A stretch of 64,000 bases of DNA from Marinobacter salexigens (GCF_002806945.1 NZ_NIHC01000003.1:186001-250000), one strand, 5' to 3'; shown: positions 55,410 to 64,000, counted from the stretch's first letter. The notes: generated from the letters alone by a model not told the origin. Numbers and translations are program-made.

Positions 55410-56150
55410 TCAAAGGCGGCTGACCCTGCCCATTAACCGGGCCCAGCCGATGGGTAACTGCCGTTCGAGGCTGGCCAGTGCTGGGTCGTGCGGGTGTATT
55501 GCCTCGATGGGCTGTTTACTGGCATACACAACAATGTTGTTGGTTTTGCTTTTGAACATGAGCAACACAGGAAAGTGTTTTCGGAGCTGGCGGAAATAAG
55601 GCCCGTCCGGGTCTGGTGTGCGGTGGTAGTTCAAGACCAGCCAGCCATTGTGGCTCAACACCCGGTTGCAGCTTTCCACAAACTGGCGTTGGGCCTGCGC
55701 CGGGCTCATACGGTCTGCGTTGTACAGGTCTGCGAGGATTAAATCCGTGCTGCTATCCGGCGCATCACTCAGGGCCGCCCGGGCATCGGCAATGGTTACT
55801 TCAATGCGCTTGCTCTCGGGTAGATCAAAGTATTCCCGAGCCACGTAGAGCACGGCTTCGCGCAGTTCAACAGCGTGAATGTGGCACTCTGAAAAAAGAT
55901 GATGAAAGGCGCTGGCCATTACACCGCCGCCGAGCCCCAGTATGGTGATGTGCTGGGGAGTATTGAAGGCGACAGGCAGAAACATGGCACGATTGTACTC
56001 GTGCACGGGAAGGTGCGGGTGGCGCCGGTCGATTTTGCTTTGTTCAAACACCGAGTTGAACGTAAGTACCCGGTGTTTACGGTAGTCGATTACCAGAATG
56101 CTGCCGAGCTTGTCCCGACTGTGGTGAATAATCTGGCCTTTATTGAACAT
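55410..56150 (-). CDS. Spermidine synthase-like methyltransferase-fold protein
   Basis: A 246-residue protein with the spermidine synthase/SpeE-like Rossmann core: ITILGLGGGVMASAFHHLF, HAVELREAVLYVAREYFDL and DLILADLYNADRMSPAQAQR. The N-terminal domain is short and the catalytic DxxDP polyamine motif is not evident, so polyamine synthesis is doubtful. The ATG at 56150 follows AAGAG; an upstream TTG adds five residues. Confidence 0.8.
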   Translation of the reverse strand: MFNKGQIIHHSRDKLGSILVIDYRKHRVLTFNSVFEQSKIDRRHPHLPVHEYNRAMFLPVAFNTPQHITILGLGGGVMASAFHHLFSECHIHAVELREAVLYVAREYFDLPESKRIEVTIADARAALSDAPDSSTDLILADLYNADRMSPAQAQRQFVESCNRVLSHNGWLVLNYHRTPDPDGPYFRQLRKHFPVLLMFKSKTNNIVVYASKQPIEAIHPHDPALASLERQLPIGWARLMGRVSRL

Positions 56151-56304
56151 GCAGTGCTCTTTCAAAATGGAAGGGGCTGAAAGCTGGGTTATACATGAAC
56201 AGGATACTGTTGATACAAGGTATTATCACAGAATAGGCTGGACTCTGGCACAATCGAGGTAGCAATTTGCTTACTAACCTCAATAACTGACAGGAGAAAA
56301 CACC

Positions 56305-56928
56305 ATGAAACTGAACGTTGAGGGGATTGAAGACGGCAAACCGGTCCCGGATACATTCGCGTTCGGCGTGTACCATCCGGAAGATCGTATGAGCTTTGGG
56401 CCCAACCGCAACCCGGGGATGTCTTGGGAAGGTGCGCCGGAAGGCACCAAAAGCTTTGTGATCATGATGTTTGATCCGGATGTGCCCAGCGTGGCAGACG
56501 ATGCAAACCAGGAAGGTAAAACCATTTCGAGGGATATACCCCGGGTGGATTTTTTCCACTGGCTGCTGGTGGACATTCCCGCTCGTATCAGCAGGATTCC
56601 AGAAGGCGAAGACAGTGACGGCGTTACTCCCAAGGGCAAGGATCAGAGTTCCGGCCCCTTTGGCCTGCGCGGGGTGAATAACTTTACCCAGTTTCTGGCT
56701 GGCAATCCGGATATGGCAGGCACCTACTACGGCTACGACGGCCCCTGCCCGCCCTGGAACGATGAGCTGCTGCACCACTATCACTACGAAGTGCATGCCC
56801 TGGATGTTGAAACGCTGGGGCTTTCCGGGGAGTTTGATGGCAATGCAGTGCGCGAGGCCATGAAAGGCCACGTGTTGGCCAGTGCCCGGGTAACCGGCAC
56901 CTACACCCTGAACCCGGATTTGCGCTAA
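56305..56928 (+). CDS. YbhB/YbcL-family PEBP (Raf kinase inhibitor-like) protein
   Basis: A 207-residue phosphatidylethanolamine-binding-protein fold with SWEGAPEGTKSFVIMMFDPD, FFHWLLVDIPA and YYGYDGPCPPWNDELLHHY. No signal peptide, so cytoplasmic. AGGAG lies 9 bases before the ATG. Function in bacteria is not established. A good terminator follows. Confidence 0.9.
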   Translation: MKLNVEGIEDGKPVPDTFAFGVYHPEDRMSFGPNRNPGMSWEGAPEGTKSFVIMMFDPDVPSVADDANQEGKTISRDIPRVDFFHWLLVDIPARISRIPEGEDSDGVTPKGKDQSSGPFGLRGVNNFTQFLAGNPDMAGTYYGYDGPCPPWNDELLHHYHYEVHALDVETLGLSGEFDGNAVREAMKGHVLASARVTGTYTLNPDLR

Positions 56929-56964
56929 CTTGCCTGAACAGTAACACCGCTGTTCAAGGCTCTT

Positions 56965-57004
56965 GCCGGAACCACAGTGATTTGGTTCCGGCTTGTTCCT
57001 CTTT
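56965..57004 (+). terminator. Intrinsic terminator after the PEBP gene
   Basis: GCCGGAACCA (56965-56974) and TGGTTCCGGC (56983-56992) form a perfect 10-bp stem with an 8-base loop, followed by a T-rich tract (TTGTTCCTCTTT). It lies between convergent transcripts and may serve both. Confidence 0.75.
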
Positions 57005-57039
57005 GACGTGCCCTTGCCTCTGGGGCGATAGGTGATCCC

Positions 57040-57786
57040 TCACACAGGGTTGGTGGCCAGAATTTTCTTCAGAAAATCTTTTGTACGGGGGTCCTTCGGG
57101 TTAGAGAAGATTTCGCTGGGTGGCCCCTGTTCCACAATGCGGCCACCGTCGATAAAGATTACCCGGTCAGCCACGTCTCTGGCGAAAGACATTTCGTGAG
57201 TGACCACCATCATGGTCTGGCGTTCTGAGGCCAGTTGCTTCATCAGCCCCAGCACTTCCTCCACCCACTCAGGGTCCAGCGAGGATGTGGGTTCATCAAA
57301 CAGGATAACCTCGGCCTCGGCGGCCATGGCGCGGCCAATGCCAACCCGTTGCTGCTGACCACCAGACATGGACGCCGGGTAGGCATCTGCCTTATTTGCC
57401 AAGCCGATCTGTTCGAGGATCTGCCGCGCTCTTTGGTAAGCCTTTTCTTTGGGCCATTTATCCACCACCAGCAGGCGCTCGGCGATGTTCTGGAGTGCGG
57501 TTTTGTTGGCAAATAATGCATAGTTCTGGAATACGAAAGCGGTGTGGCGGCGCATGGCAAGGATATCCGCCCGGCTGGCGCGGTTTACGTCCACCGTGAG
57601 ATTTCCCACGGTCATGGTTCCGGCGGTTGGCTGCTCCAGGAAGTTGATGCAGCGCAACAGGGTGGATTTGCCGGTTCCCGAAGGACCGATGATGACCACA
57701 ATTTCGCCCTTCTCAATGGTCAGGTTGATCTCGTCAAGAACGACCGTTTTGCCAAAATGTTTGCTCAGTGATGTCAGTTTGATCAT
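57040..57786 (-). CDS. Polar amino acid ABC transporter, ATP-binding protein
   Basis: A 248-residue ATPase with Walker [10 protein letters not shown], signature [15 protein letters not shown], Walker [14 protein letters not shown] and the switch His in VVTHEMSFA. The GlnQ/TcyN-type sequence points to amino acid uptake. It overlaps the permease gene by 4 bases (ATGA) and is last in the operon. Confidence 0.93.
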   Translation of the reverse strand: MIKLTSLSKHFGKTVVLDEINLTIEKGEIVVIIGPSGTGKSTLLRCINFLEQPTAGTMTVGNLTVDVNRASRADILAMRRHTAFVFQNYALFANKTALQNIAERLLVVDKWPKEKAYQRARQILEQIGLANKADAYPASMSGGQQQRVGIGRAMAAEAEVILFDEPTSSLDPEWVEEVLGLMKQLASERQTMMVVTHEMSFARDVADRVIFIDGGRIVEQGPPSEIFSNPKDPRTKDFLKKILATNPV

Positions 57787-58457
57787 CGGTTATAGGCCTT
57801 GTTCAGGCGGGTTTCCAGATAGTTCTGAAGCTTGGAAAGCAGTTCCACCACAATCCAGTACATGATGGCGGCAACAATGAACGCCTCGAAGTACAGAAAG
57901 CTGCCGGCGGCTTCTTTCTGGGTAGCGCCCATGAGCTCGGTAACCCCCAGGGTGAAAGCGAGAGAGGTTGCCTTGATCATGTCGATGAAATAATTCATCA
58001 GGGTAGGCAAGGCCACCCGTGTGGCCTGGGGCAGCACAATCCGCCGCATCAGCTGGCCATTGGTCATGCCGATGGACAGGGCAGCTTCCGTCTGGCTGCG
58101 ATCAACGCCCACGATGGCGGCGCGGATGGATTCGGCCATATAGGCCGCAAAGTGCATGGTCAGGCCCATGATGGTGGCGGTGATGCCATCAATCACTGTT
58201 AGCGCACTGAACAGTTGCGGCAACCCGTAGTAGAACAGGAACAACTGCACCAGTAGCGGTGTACCCCTGAAGAAAGAAATGAACACGATGGTTAGCTGGT
58301 TAAGCACCGGAATGCGCAGCACCCGGATAACGGCAAACAGGCAGGCAAGGATCAGTGCCAGCACCATTCCTATGCCCGCCAGTTGCAGGGTAAGCGGCAG
58401 GTACCTGAGCAGTACAGGTACCAAGCCAAGCATGTATTCGACGTTCAACACGTCCAT
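57783..58457 (-). CDS. Polar amino acid ABC transporter, permease
   Basis: A 224-residue HisM/GlnP-type inner-membrane subunit with about five membrane segments. The coupling EAA loop reads [20 protein letters not shown] then VLPQA. It lies 25 bases after the binding-protein gene and overlaps the ATPase gene. A single permease gene implies a homodimer. Confidence 0.92.
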   Translation of the reverse strand: MDVLNVEYMLGLVPVLLRYLPLTLQLAGIGMVLALILACLFAVIRVLRIPVLNQLTIVFISFFRGTPLLVQLFLFYYGLPQLFSALTVIDGITATIMGLTMHFAAYMAESIRAAIVGVDRSQTEAALSIGMTNGQLMRRIVLPQATRVALPTLMNYFIDMIKATSLAFTLGVTELMGATQKEAAGSFLYFEAFIVAAIMYWIVVELLSKLQNYLETRLNKAYNR

Positions 58458-58482
58458 AGGGAATCAGGCCTCGGTGTGCCCC

Positions 58483-59238
58483 TCAGGGCTTGGTGATGTC
58501 GGTGCCGAACCATTTCTCGGAAATGGACGCCAGGGTGCCATTATCGCGCAGGGTCGCCATGGCCTTGTTAACTTCGTCCCGCAGGGCCCGCCCGGCTTCC
58601 GTGTCGTGGAAAGGGTAAGCATTGGTGATCTGGGAAAAAGTGGGGCCTGCCAGTTCAAGGGGTAATGGCTTCTCCTTGATGATCTGGCTGGCACTGACCC
58701 GATCCATCACAAACGCATCCACACGCCCCAGGGCGGTGTCCCGCTCCAGGTTGCTTTCATAGGTTTTAATGGTGATCTGGTCTGCATAGGGTAGCTCTAC
58801 CAGTAGCGCCTCGAAGTTGGAGCCCAGGTTCACCGCAACGGTTTTCCCCTTCAGGTCTTCGACACGGCGGATGTCAGTATTGCCTTTTTTGGTGACAACC
58901 TGAGCCCCGTCGTACACGTAGGGGTCGCTGAACACATAGGCTTTTTTGCGCTCATCCGTGATGGTGATCTGGTTGGCCACCGTATCGATGCGCCCGGATT
59001 GCAGCATGCCGAACAGGCCGGAGAAATTCGCGGTTTCGTACTGGATGTCACGCCCCATTTCTTCGCCCAGAGCGTTCATGATATCGACTTCAAAACCTTT
59101 GAGTTCATCCTGCTCAACAAAGGTAAACGGGAAATACTGGCCGGACATGCCGACGCGTAAGGGTTTATCCTGCGCCAGCAAAGGTGTGCTGGTGAGCAGG
59201 GAAATGGCGAGCAAGGCATGGATCAGTCGTGTTTTCAT
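58483..59238 (-). CDS. Polar amino acid ABC transporter, periplasmic binding protein (possibly cystine)
   Basis: A 251-residue cluster-3 solute-binding protein: signal peptide 1-22, then LRVGMSGQYFPFTFV, ELKGFEVDIMNALGEEMGRD, and VNLGSNFEALLVELPY. The last block and YDGAQVVTKKGNTDIR resemble the TcyJ/FliY cystine-binding group, so cystine is my guess. AAGGAGG stands before the ATG. It is first in the three-gene operon with the permease and ATPase. Confidence 0.88.
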   Translation of the reverse strand: MKTRLIHALLAISLLTSTPLLAQDKPLRVGMSGQYFPFTFVEQDELKGFEVDIMNALGEEMGRDIQYETANFSGLFGMLQSGRIDTVANQITITDERKKAYVFSDPYVYDGAQVVTKKGNTDIRRVEDLKGKTVAVNLGSNFEALLVELPYADQITIKTYESNLERDTALGRVDAFVMDRVSASQIIKEKPLPLELAGPTFSQITNAYPFHDTEAGRALRDEVNKAMATLRDNGTLASISEKWFGTDITKP

Positions 59239-59303
59239 AAAGCCTCCTTAAAACGCGCATGGTACCTGAAGCATAGTCGGGGGTGAAAATTGGGCAATAC
59301 CGG

Positions 59304-60059
59304 TTAAAGATCGGCCCAGTTGATGGCCCGGAAATCGAAGTTGCTTTCCAGAGTGGGTTTGATAATCCGGAAATACGGAGATGCATCGAAATCCCGTGGC
59401 GTGAACAAGGATGTTTGCCGGATTCGGTAATGCTCACGTATGCAGTGCTGGCAGTTCGGGTCATCTGATGGAATGGTGTCGATGGTCGGAAGTATGGGGT
59501 AGCGCAGGCGCTGGAAACCTTCTGCAATAAACGTGGAGCAAATGGTTCGCGTAGGGTCGCCGCTGCCGAGGGAGAGCAACTTGTGCCTGTGCCGTGAAGG
59601 AACCGGTGGTGTCTGGATGAGGTAGCGCGCCAGATCAAACACGTTCTTCAGGTCGTACTGGTTACCCAGCCGGCTCAGGGCGTAATCGGTAAGCATGCGA
59701 ATGTTGTCGTCATTCAGCCCTACAGGTCGGCAGATCCGGGTATGGCTGTTGCGGTAGAAGGATAGGGGCAGAGGGCGAATGCCAACCTCCAGGTCTGCCT
59801 CAATCAGTGTGTGGGGCTCGCCGTCTTCTGACGTTCCCAAACCGGCATCGGGCCCCAGATAAAGAACCGCGTGAGACCAGGTGGATTGGGTCAGGTACTT
59901 TATTGCTACGCTAATGCGTGTATCACCCTCCACAAGCAAAACGTCCCCGGGCCTGAGCGCCTTTTGCATGGCCTCATAGGTTGAGGTGGCTACAGAGTGC
60001 TGCGTTACCTGTTTGGTAAGGTAGGCGGCAAGATGCTTCGCAAGCCAGTTCAGAAACAT
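59304..60059 (-). CDS. YiiX/YebB-like NlpC/P60-type cysteine hydrolase
   Basis: A 251-residue permuted papain-fold protein. The catalytic His is in QSTWSHAVLYLG and the Cys in RTICSTFIAEGFQ; GDVLLVEGDTRISVAIKYLT opens the domain. No cleavable signal is clear, but the N-terminus is amphipathic. GGAGCG stands before the ATG. The substrate (peptide, lipid or amide) is unknown. Confidence 0.82.
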   Translation of the reverse strand: MFLNWLAKHLAAYLTKQVTQHSVATSTYEAMQKALRPGDVLLVEGDTRISVAIKYLTQSTWSHAVLYLGPDAGLGTSEDGEPHTLIEADLEVGIRPLPLSFYRNSHTRICRPVGLNDDNIRMLTDYALSRLGNQYDLKNVFDLARYLIQTPPVPSRHRHKLLSLGSGDPTRTICSTFIAEGFQRLRYPILPTIDTIPSDDPNCQHCIREHYRIRQTSLFTPRDFDASPYFRIIKPTLESNFDFRAINWADL

Positions 60060-60200
60060 TCTTCGCTCCGGTTGTGTATATTTGGTTTTTTATCTTCAGG
60101 GTAGTTTCTCAAATTCATTTCATGCGCGCTGTAACATTCGGGCCGTGATCCTGTCACAGCTGTAGACGTATTGTTGTATACATTTCTCACAGGCTTAAAC

Positions 60201-62393
60201 ATGAAGCGAAGTAAGCTGATACTGATTCTGGCCATTGCGGCTGTGGTTGGCACTTTTATTGGCCTGGATGGCCATAAACTGCTCACCCTGGCAAACCTGC
60301 AATCCCATCAGGCGAGCCTTGACCAATGGATTGAGGCGAACCTACTGCTGGCGATTGCAGGATATACCGCTATTTATGTGGTGGTGACAGCTCTTTCTCT
60401 GCCCGGCGCAGTGATTATGACCCTCGCTGGCGGTGCTTTTTTTGGCAACCTTTATGGCCTGCTCGCGGTATCCGTAGCGTCGACTTTGGGTGCTTGCCTC
60501 GCGTTTCTTGTTGCAAGATTCCTGGTGCGCGACACTCTGCGCTCCCGCTATCGGGAAGCTGTAGCCAAGATGGATCGTGGGGTGGAAAAAGACGGCGCCT
60601 TCTATCTCGCCACCTTGCGGCTGGTGCCAGTGTTTCCGTTTTTTCTGATCAATCTGGCCATGGGCCTGACCTCGATGAAGCTGCGCACCTATGCGCTGGT
60701 AAGTTGGGTGGCGATGCTGCCGGGCACGTTTATCTATGTGAATGCGGGAACCCAGCTGGGCCAGATACAGTCCACCTCTGACATCGTTTCGGCCGATCTG
60801 CTGCTCTCCTTTGCCCTGCTGGGTGTTTTTCCGTTGATCGCCAAATTTGTGGTGGGCTTTGTTCGCCGTCGCCGTGTTTATGCTGGCTGGCAAAAGCCGG
60901 AATCCTTTGATTACAACATGCTGGTGATTGGTGGAGGGTCTGCGGGGCTGGTTACTGCCTACATTGCTGCGGCCGTAAAAGCCAAGGTGGCGCTGATTGA
61001 AAAGCACAAGCTGGGTGGTGATTGCCTGAATACAGGCTGTGTGCCTTCCAAGGCATTGATTCGCAGTGCCAAAGCGGCAGACACCCTGCGCCATGCTAAT
61101 CGTTACGGGTTGGAATCTGTGCCTGTGAAGGGCTCCTTCAAGAACATTATGGGTCGGGTTAAAGATGTGATTGCCAAAATTGAGCCACACGATTCCCCCG
61201 AGCGATATCAGAAGTTGGGCGTGGACTGTATTTTCGGCGAAGCCAGTTTTATTTCCCCTTGGGAGCTGGAAATAAAGCACAACGATGGCCGCACCGAGCG
61301 CCTCACGGCACGCAGTATTGTGGTTGCAACGGGTGGTAAACCGGCTATGCCTGCAATACCCGGGCTTGAGGATATGAGCCCGCTGACCTCAGACACGCTG
61401 TGGGATCTGGAGGAGCAGCCGGAGCGGTTACTGATACTGGGAGGTGGGCCTATTGGGTCTGAGCTTGCCCATGCTTTTGTGCGTCTGGGAACCAAGGTGA
61501 TTCAGGTTCAGCGTGGTGACCGCATATTGGTAAAAGAGGACGGAGATGTTTCTGCTCTGATCAAGCAGCAGTTTGAAGCAGACGGTGTTGATCTGCGCCT
61601 GAACCATGCGGCCACGAAATTCTGTATGGAAGACGGCGAGAAAGTGGCCTACTGCGATCACAACGGCAAACAGATACGCATTCCATTCGATCAGGTGCTG
61701 GTGGCCGTGGGCCGCACTGCAAACACCGCTGGCCTGAATCTGGAGCGGATTGGCGTGGAGACTCTGCCCAATGGTGCGGTGGCTGTGGAAGACGATATGA
61801 GCCTGCGCTACTCCAATGTGTTTGCTTGCGGCGATGTGGCTGGGCCTTATCAGTTTACTCACGCGGCCTCTCATCAGGCGTGGTATGCGGCAGTAAACGG
61901 TCTGTTTGGACAGTTCAAGCGCTTCAAGGTGGATTACCGGGTTATGCCCTGGGTTACCTTCACTTCGCCGGAAGTGGCTCGTGTGGGGCTCAGTGAGGCG
62001 GAGGCGAAAGAGCAAGGTGTGCCCTATGAGCTAACCCGCTACGGCCTGGATGACCTCGACCGGGCGATCACAGACGGCGAAGACTACGGCTTCATCAAAG
62101 TGCTCACGCCCCCAGGCAAGGATAAGATTCTCGGTGCGGTGGTTGTAGGTTCCCGCGCTGGTGAAATCCTCGCGGAGTTTACGCTGGCCATGAAGCACGG
62201 CCTGGGGCTGAACAAAATTCTGGGCACGATTCACCCTTATCCCACATGGAACGAATCAGCCAAGTACGCCGCCGGTGAGTGGAAGCGTGCGAATGCGCCC
62301 GAGGGCGTTCTCAAACTGTTGGAAAAATTACACGGTTGGCGGCGTGGCAAAAATCAGCGCCGGCTGCCCGACACTTCAAACGTGACGCCATAG
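60201..62393 (+). CDS. VTT (TVP38/DedA-like) membrane domain fused to a mercuric-reductase-like flavoprotein
   Basis: A 730-residue fusion. Residues 1-230 hold about six membrane segments with a VTT-type domain (ALSLPGAVIMTLAGGAFFGN; RLVPVFPFFLINLAMGLTSM). From about 245 it is a class I pyridine nucleotide-disulfide oxidoreductase: FAD motif MLVIGGGSAGLVTAY, redox disulfide GGDCLNTGCVPSKA, NAD(P) motif LLILGGGPIGSELAHAF, FACGDVAGP, and the C-terminal IHPYPTWNESAKYA block. The disulfide cysteines are intact. The frame extends to a TTG at 60171, but the ATG at 60201 after AGG is preferred. The electron acceptor is unknown. Confidence 0.9.
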   Translation: MKRSKLILILAIAAVVGTFIGLDGHKLLTLANLQSHQASLDQWIEANLLLAIAGYTAIYVVVTALSLPGAVIMTLAGGAFFGNLYGLLAVSVASTLGACLAFLVARFLVRDTLRSRYREAVAKMDRGVEKDGAFYLATLRLVPVFPFFLINLAMGLTSMKLRTYALVSWVAMLPGTFIYVNAGTQLGQIQSTSDIVSADLLLSFALLGVFPLIAKFVVGFVRRRRVYAGWQKPESFDYNMLVIGGGSAGLVTAYIAAAVKAKVALIEKHKLGGDCLNTGCVPSKALIRSAKAADTLRHANRYGLESVPVKGSFKNIMGRVKDVIAKIEPHDSPERYQKLGVDCIFGEASFISPWELEIKHNDGRTERLTARSIVVATGGKPAMPAIPGLEDMSPLTSDTLWDLEEQPERLLILGGGPIGSELAHAFVRLGTKVIQVQRGDRILVKEDGDVSALIKQQFEADGVDLRLNHAATKFCMEDGEKVAYCDHNGKQIRIPFDQVLVAVGRTANTAGLNLERIGVETLPNGAVAVEDDMSLRYSNVFACGDVAGPYQFTHAASHQAWYAAVNGLFGQFKRFKVDYRVMPWVTFTSPEVARVGLSEAEAKEQGVPYELTRYGLDDLDRAITDGEDYGFIKVLTPPGKDKILGAVVVGSRAGEILAEFTLAMKHGLGLNKILGTIHPYPTWNESAKYAAGEWKRANAPEGVLKLLEKLHGWRRGKNQRRLPDTSNVTP

Positions 62394-62416
62394 TGTCACA
62401 GCACCAAGGAGCATCC

Positions 62417-63385
62417 ATGCCCCTGATTGAAACAAAGCCTGCCAGGCAACGCATTCCGGCGGTAGAAGTGCTGGCACCGAGAGCCCATGACAGCTGGACG
62501 CACACCCGCAATGGTGATCCTCGGGGTTACATTGATGCGGACAAGCTGAAAGAGCTGTGGATTCACACGGGTACGGCCTGCAACCTGGCTTGCCCGTTCT
62601 GCCTGGAAGGCAGTCATCCCGGTGATGGCCGTATTCCCGGCATGAAGCTGAGCGATGTGAAGCCGTTTATTCATGAAGCTATTGATATGGGTGTGGAGCA
62701 GTTTTCTTTCACGGGTGGTGAGCCGTTCGTGATTCGCGACTTCGTGAACATTCTTGATTACGCCAGCCAGCACCGGCCCTGCTTTGTGTTGACCAATGCC
62801 ACTGAACCACTGTTGAAGCGCCGGCATCAAGTGTTGCCGTTGTTGGATAATCCCTGCCCGATTCATTTCCGTGTGAGCCTGGATTTTCCTGATCGTGCCC
62901 GTCACGACAAGGATCGTGGTGAGGGAAGTTTTGATCAGGCGCTGGAGGGGATTCACTGGCTGATTGAGCAGGGTTTCAAGGTGTCTGTTGCTCGCCAGAC
63001 TGATGCAGGTGAGGTGCCGGCAGAAGTAGAGGCGGCTTTCCGTGGGATTTTCCGGGAATGGAAAATTCCAGAGAATCTGGCGTTCACGGCGTTTCCTGAT
63101 TTGGGTACGCCGGGTTCCGAGGATGGTAGCCCTGAGATTACTGAGGGCTGCATGGAGAAGTATCCGACGGTGGATAGTCGGGCGCATTTTATGTGTACCT
63201 ATACGCGGATGCTGGTGAAGAAGGGCGATGCGGTGCGGGTTTATGCGTGCACGCTGGTGGATGATGACCCGCAGTATGATTTGGGTGGGTCGCTTGCCGA
63301 GAGTATGGATGAGCGGATTATGTTGCGGCATCACCGGTGTTTTTCTTGTTATCGCTATGGGGCTAGTTGTTCGGCGCCTGTCTGA
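62417..63385 (+). CDS. Radical SAM protein of unknown function
   Basis: A 322-residue enzyme with the classical CX3CX2C cluster motif CNLACPFC (Cys55, Cys59, Cys62) and FSFTGGEPFVIRDF. The C-terminal third has further cysteines (CMEKY, CTYT, CTLV, CFSCYRYGASC), suggesting auxiliary clusters like SPASM. No substrate peptide or partner gene is seen. AAGGAG is 5 bases before the ATG at 62417; it follows the flavoprotein gene by 23 bases and may share its transcript. The frame's upstream extension inside the flavoprotein gene is ignored. Confidence 0.88.
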   Translation: MPLIETKPARQRIPAVEVLAPRAHDSWTHTRNGDPRGYIDADKLKELWIHTGTACNLACPFCLEGSHPGDGRIPGMKLSDVKPFIHEAIDMGVEQFSFTGGEPFVIRDFVNILDYASQHRPCFVLTNATEPLLKRRHQVLPLLDNPCPIHFRVSLDFPDRARHDKDRGEGSFDQALEGIHWLIEQGFKVSVARQTDAGEVPAEVEAAFRGIFREWKIPENLAFTAFPDLGTPGSEDGSPEITEGCMEKYPTVDSRAHFMCTYTRMLVKKGDAVRVYACTLVDDDPQYDLGGSLAESMDERIMLRHHRCFSCYRYGASCSAPV

Positions 63386-63416
63386 TTTTCAGGATTGGTT
63401 GGTTGGAGTTGGCGGC

Positions 63417-63503
63417 ATGGGGGGTGACGTTTTATTTTCTTGGAAAAATAACTCGCTGCGCTCAGACATCTTTTTCCGGCGAAAATAAAACGTCACCCCC
63501 CAT
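63417..63503. repeat. Perfect 23-bp inverted repeat element
   Basis: Positions 63417-63439 and 63481-63503 are perfect inverted copies (23 bases, with a GGGGGGTGACG core). Beyond them the pairing goes on imperfectly through a GGAAAAA block. The loop holds CTCGCTGCGCTCAGACATC. It lies just after the radical SAM gene and may end its transcript or be a mobile palindromic repeat. Confidence 0.85.
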
Positions 63504-63595
63504 ACCGCGGGAACACCTTGCGAGCCTCATGATTTAAAAATGTAAGTGTTTCAGGCGCTTTTTTGTCGGGGAACGAAAGAACGTGGTTCAGCCAA

Positions 63596-63704
63596 GGTGC
63601 TGGTGGGGTTGGGGTCAAAAAATGTGGAGCGCCAGGGATGGCGCGACCAAGCCCCCCATGGATGGGTTCACGGGCGGTTTTTTGACCCCAACCCCACCAG
63701 CACC
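63596..63704. repeat. Perfect 27-bp inverted repeat element with inner hairpins
   Basis: Positions 63596-63622 and 63678-63704 are perfect inverted copies of 27 bases ending in a run of six A or T at the inner side. The 55-base interior contains a further perfect hairpin GCGCCA-GGGA-TGGCGC (from 63629) and a CCCCATGGATGGG palindrome, so the single strand would fold like a branched stem. Together with the element at 63417-63503 it fills most of the gene-free stretch 63386-63765. Confidence 0.85.
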
Positions 63705-63765
63705 GATACCTTCGAAGCTGGAAAACGAAAAAAAATCCCGGAATACAACGAGGAAACAAACAACA

Positions 63766-64000
63766 GTGAACATCACAGAAGCAGCCTTGTTTTGGGGGTT
63801 TTTGCTGGTTTATGGCGTGGTTATGTATGTGCTGTCGCCGAAGAGCAGGAACTCGGAGTCTTTTTACAAAGGCGCTGATGATCAGGGTAATCCGGTTAGT
63901 CAGTGGTCGCTTACGGCCAGTGTTTTTATCAGTTGGATTTTTGCCAAGTCGGTGACCAATGCGGCGAATCTGGGGGCGGATTACGGGGTGGTCGGGGGGC
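63766..64000 (+). CDS. Sodium:solute symporter family transporter (3' partial)
   Basis: The frame opens with GTG at 63766, with AGGAAA about 10 bases upstream, and runs off the window end after 78 codons. The product begins MNITEAALFWGFLLVYGVVM (first membrane helix), then FYKGADDQGNPVSQWSLTAS and SWIFAKSVTNAANLGADYG, a block typical of SSS-type Na+/solute symporters. The substrate cannot be told from the fragment. Confidence 0.78.
   Translation, partial: MNITEAALFWGFLLVYGVVMYVLSPKSRNSESFYKGADDQGNPVSQWSLTASVFISWIFAKSVTNAANLGADYGVVGG

Noticed and set aside
1..64000. CRISPR arrays, tRNA or rRNA genes, insertion sequences, integrases
   Set aside because: None was recognised by eye. Repeats found are inverted pairs and not arrays, and no transposase or integrase motif was seen. 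A computed search (tRNAscan, CRISPR and IS tools) would be decisive.

Overview
The window looks like chromosomal DNA from a marine, oil-field or halophile-type gammaproteobacterium. Marinobacter is my best guess from protein resemblance: monomeric isocitrate dehydrogenase, an OprI/Lpp-type alanine-zipper lipoprotein, the soluble NAD-dependent formate dehydrogenase FdsGBACD-type operon, and an SSS symporter beginning at the right edge. This assignment is an inference; no rRNA or tRNA gene was recognised to anchor it.

Left part (1-29.6 kb). A partial isocitrate dehydrogenase is followed by ybaK and a serine hydrolase read divergently. Next come three unrecognised small or lipoprotein genes, then a large hybrid sensor kinase with a translationally coupled membrane protein and a single-domain response regulator, which probably form a phosphorelay. 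A small gene with an attenuator-like leader, the queC-queE pair (queuosine precursor synthesis), an AraC regulator, a WYL regulator with a secreted ExeM-type nuclease, and two MFS transporters (one with a MarR regulator) follow. Then come an L,D-transpeptidase, a decayed SDR pseudogene, an NfeD-slipin pair, an OprI-like lipoprotein beside a second L,D-transpeptidase, a K+/H+ antiporter and glutaryl-CoA dehydrogenase.

Middle (28.4-41.6 kb). A ModE/PBP-like regulator diverges from a five-gene formate dehydrogenase operon (fdsG, fdsB, fdsA, fdhD, fdsD). After it lie an HD-GYP phosphodiesterase, a GGDEF diguanylate cyclase, an Aer-like chemoreceptor and a small methyltransferase.

Defence island (about 41.6-53.3 kb). 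This block is visibly AT-richer than its flanks. It carries a tight four-gene operon: a GHKL (MORC/MutL-like) ATPase, a Z1-domain SF2 ATPase, a PD-(D/E)XK DUF4420-type nuclease and an AIPR protein. Beside it are a C5-cytosine methyltransferase, a Vsr mismatch endonuclease, a small unknown gene with a textbook LexA box in its promoter, and a Fic protein with inverted repeats in its promoter. The GHKL/Z1/nuclease/AIPR set with a methylase matches restriction-like systems predicted computationally. It is the most interesting system in the window, and the LexA-controlled unknown gene is the least explained part.

Right part (53.3-64 kb). Here are ndh, a LOG-family protein, a spermidine-synthase-like protein, a PEBP protein, a polar amino acid ABC transporter, a YiiX-like hydrolase, a fused VTT/disulfide oxidoreductase, a radical SAM protein, two large perfect inverted-repeat elements and the start of a sodium:solute symporter.
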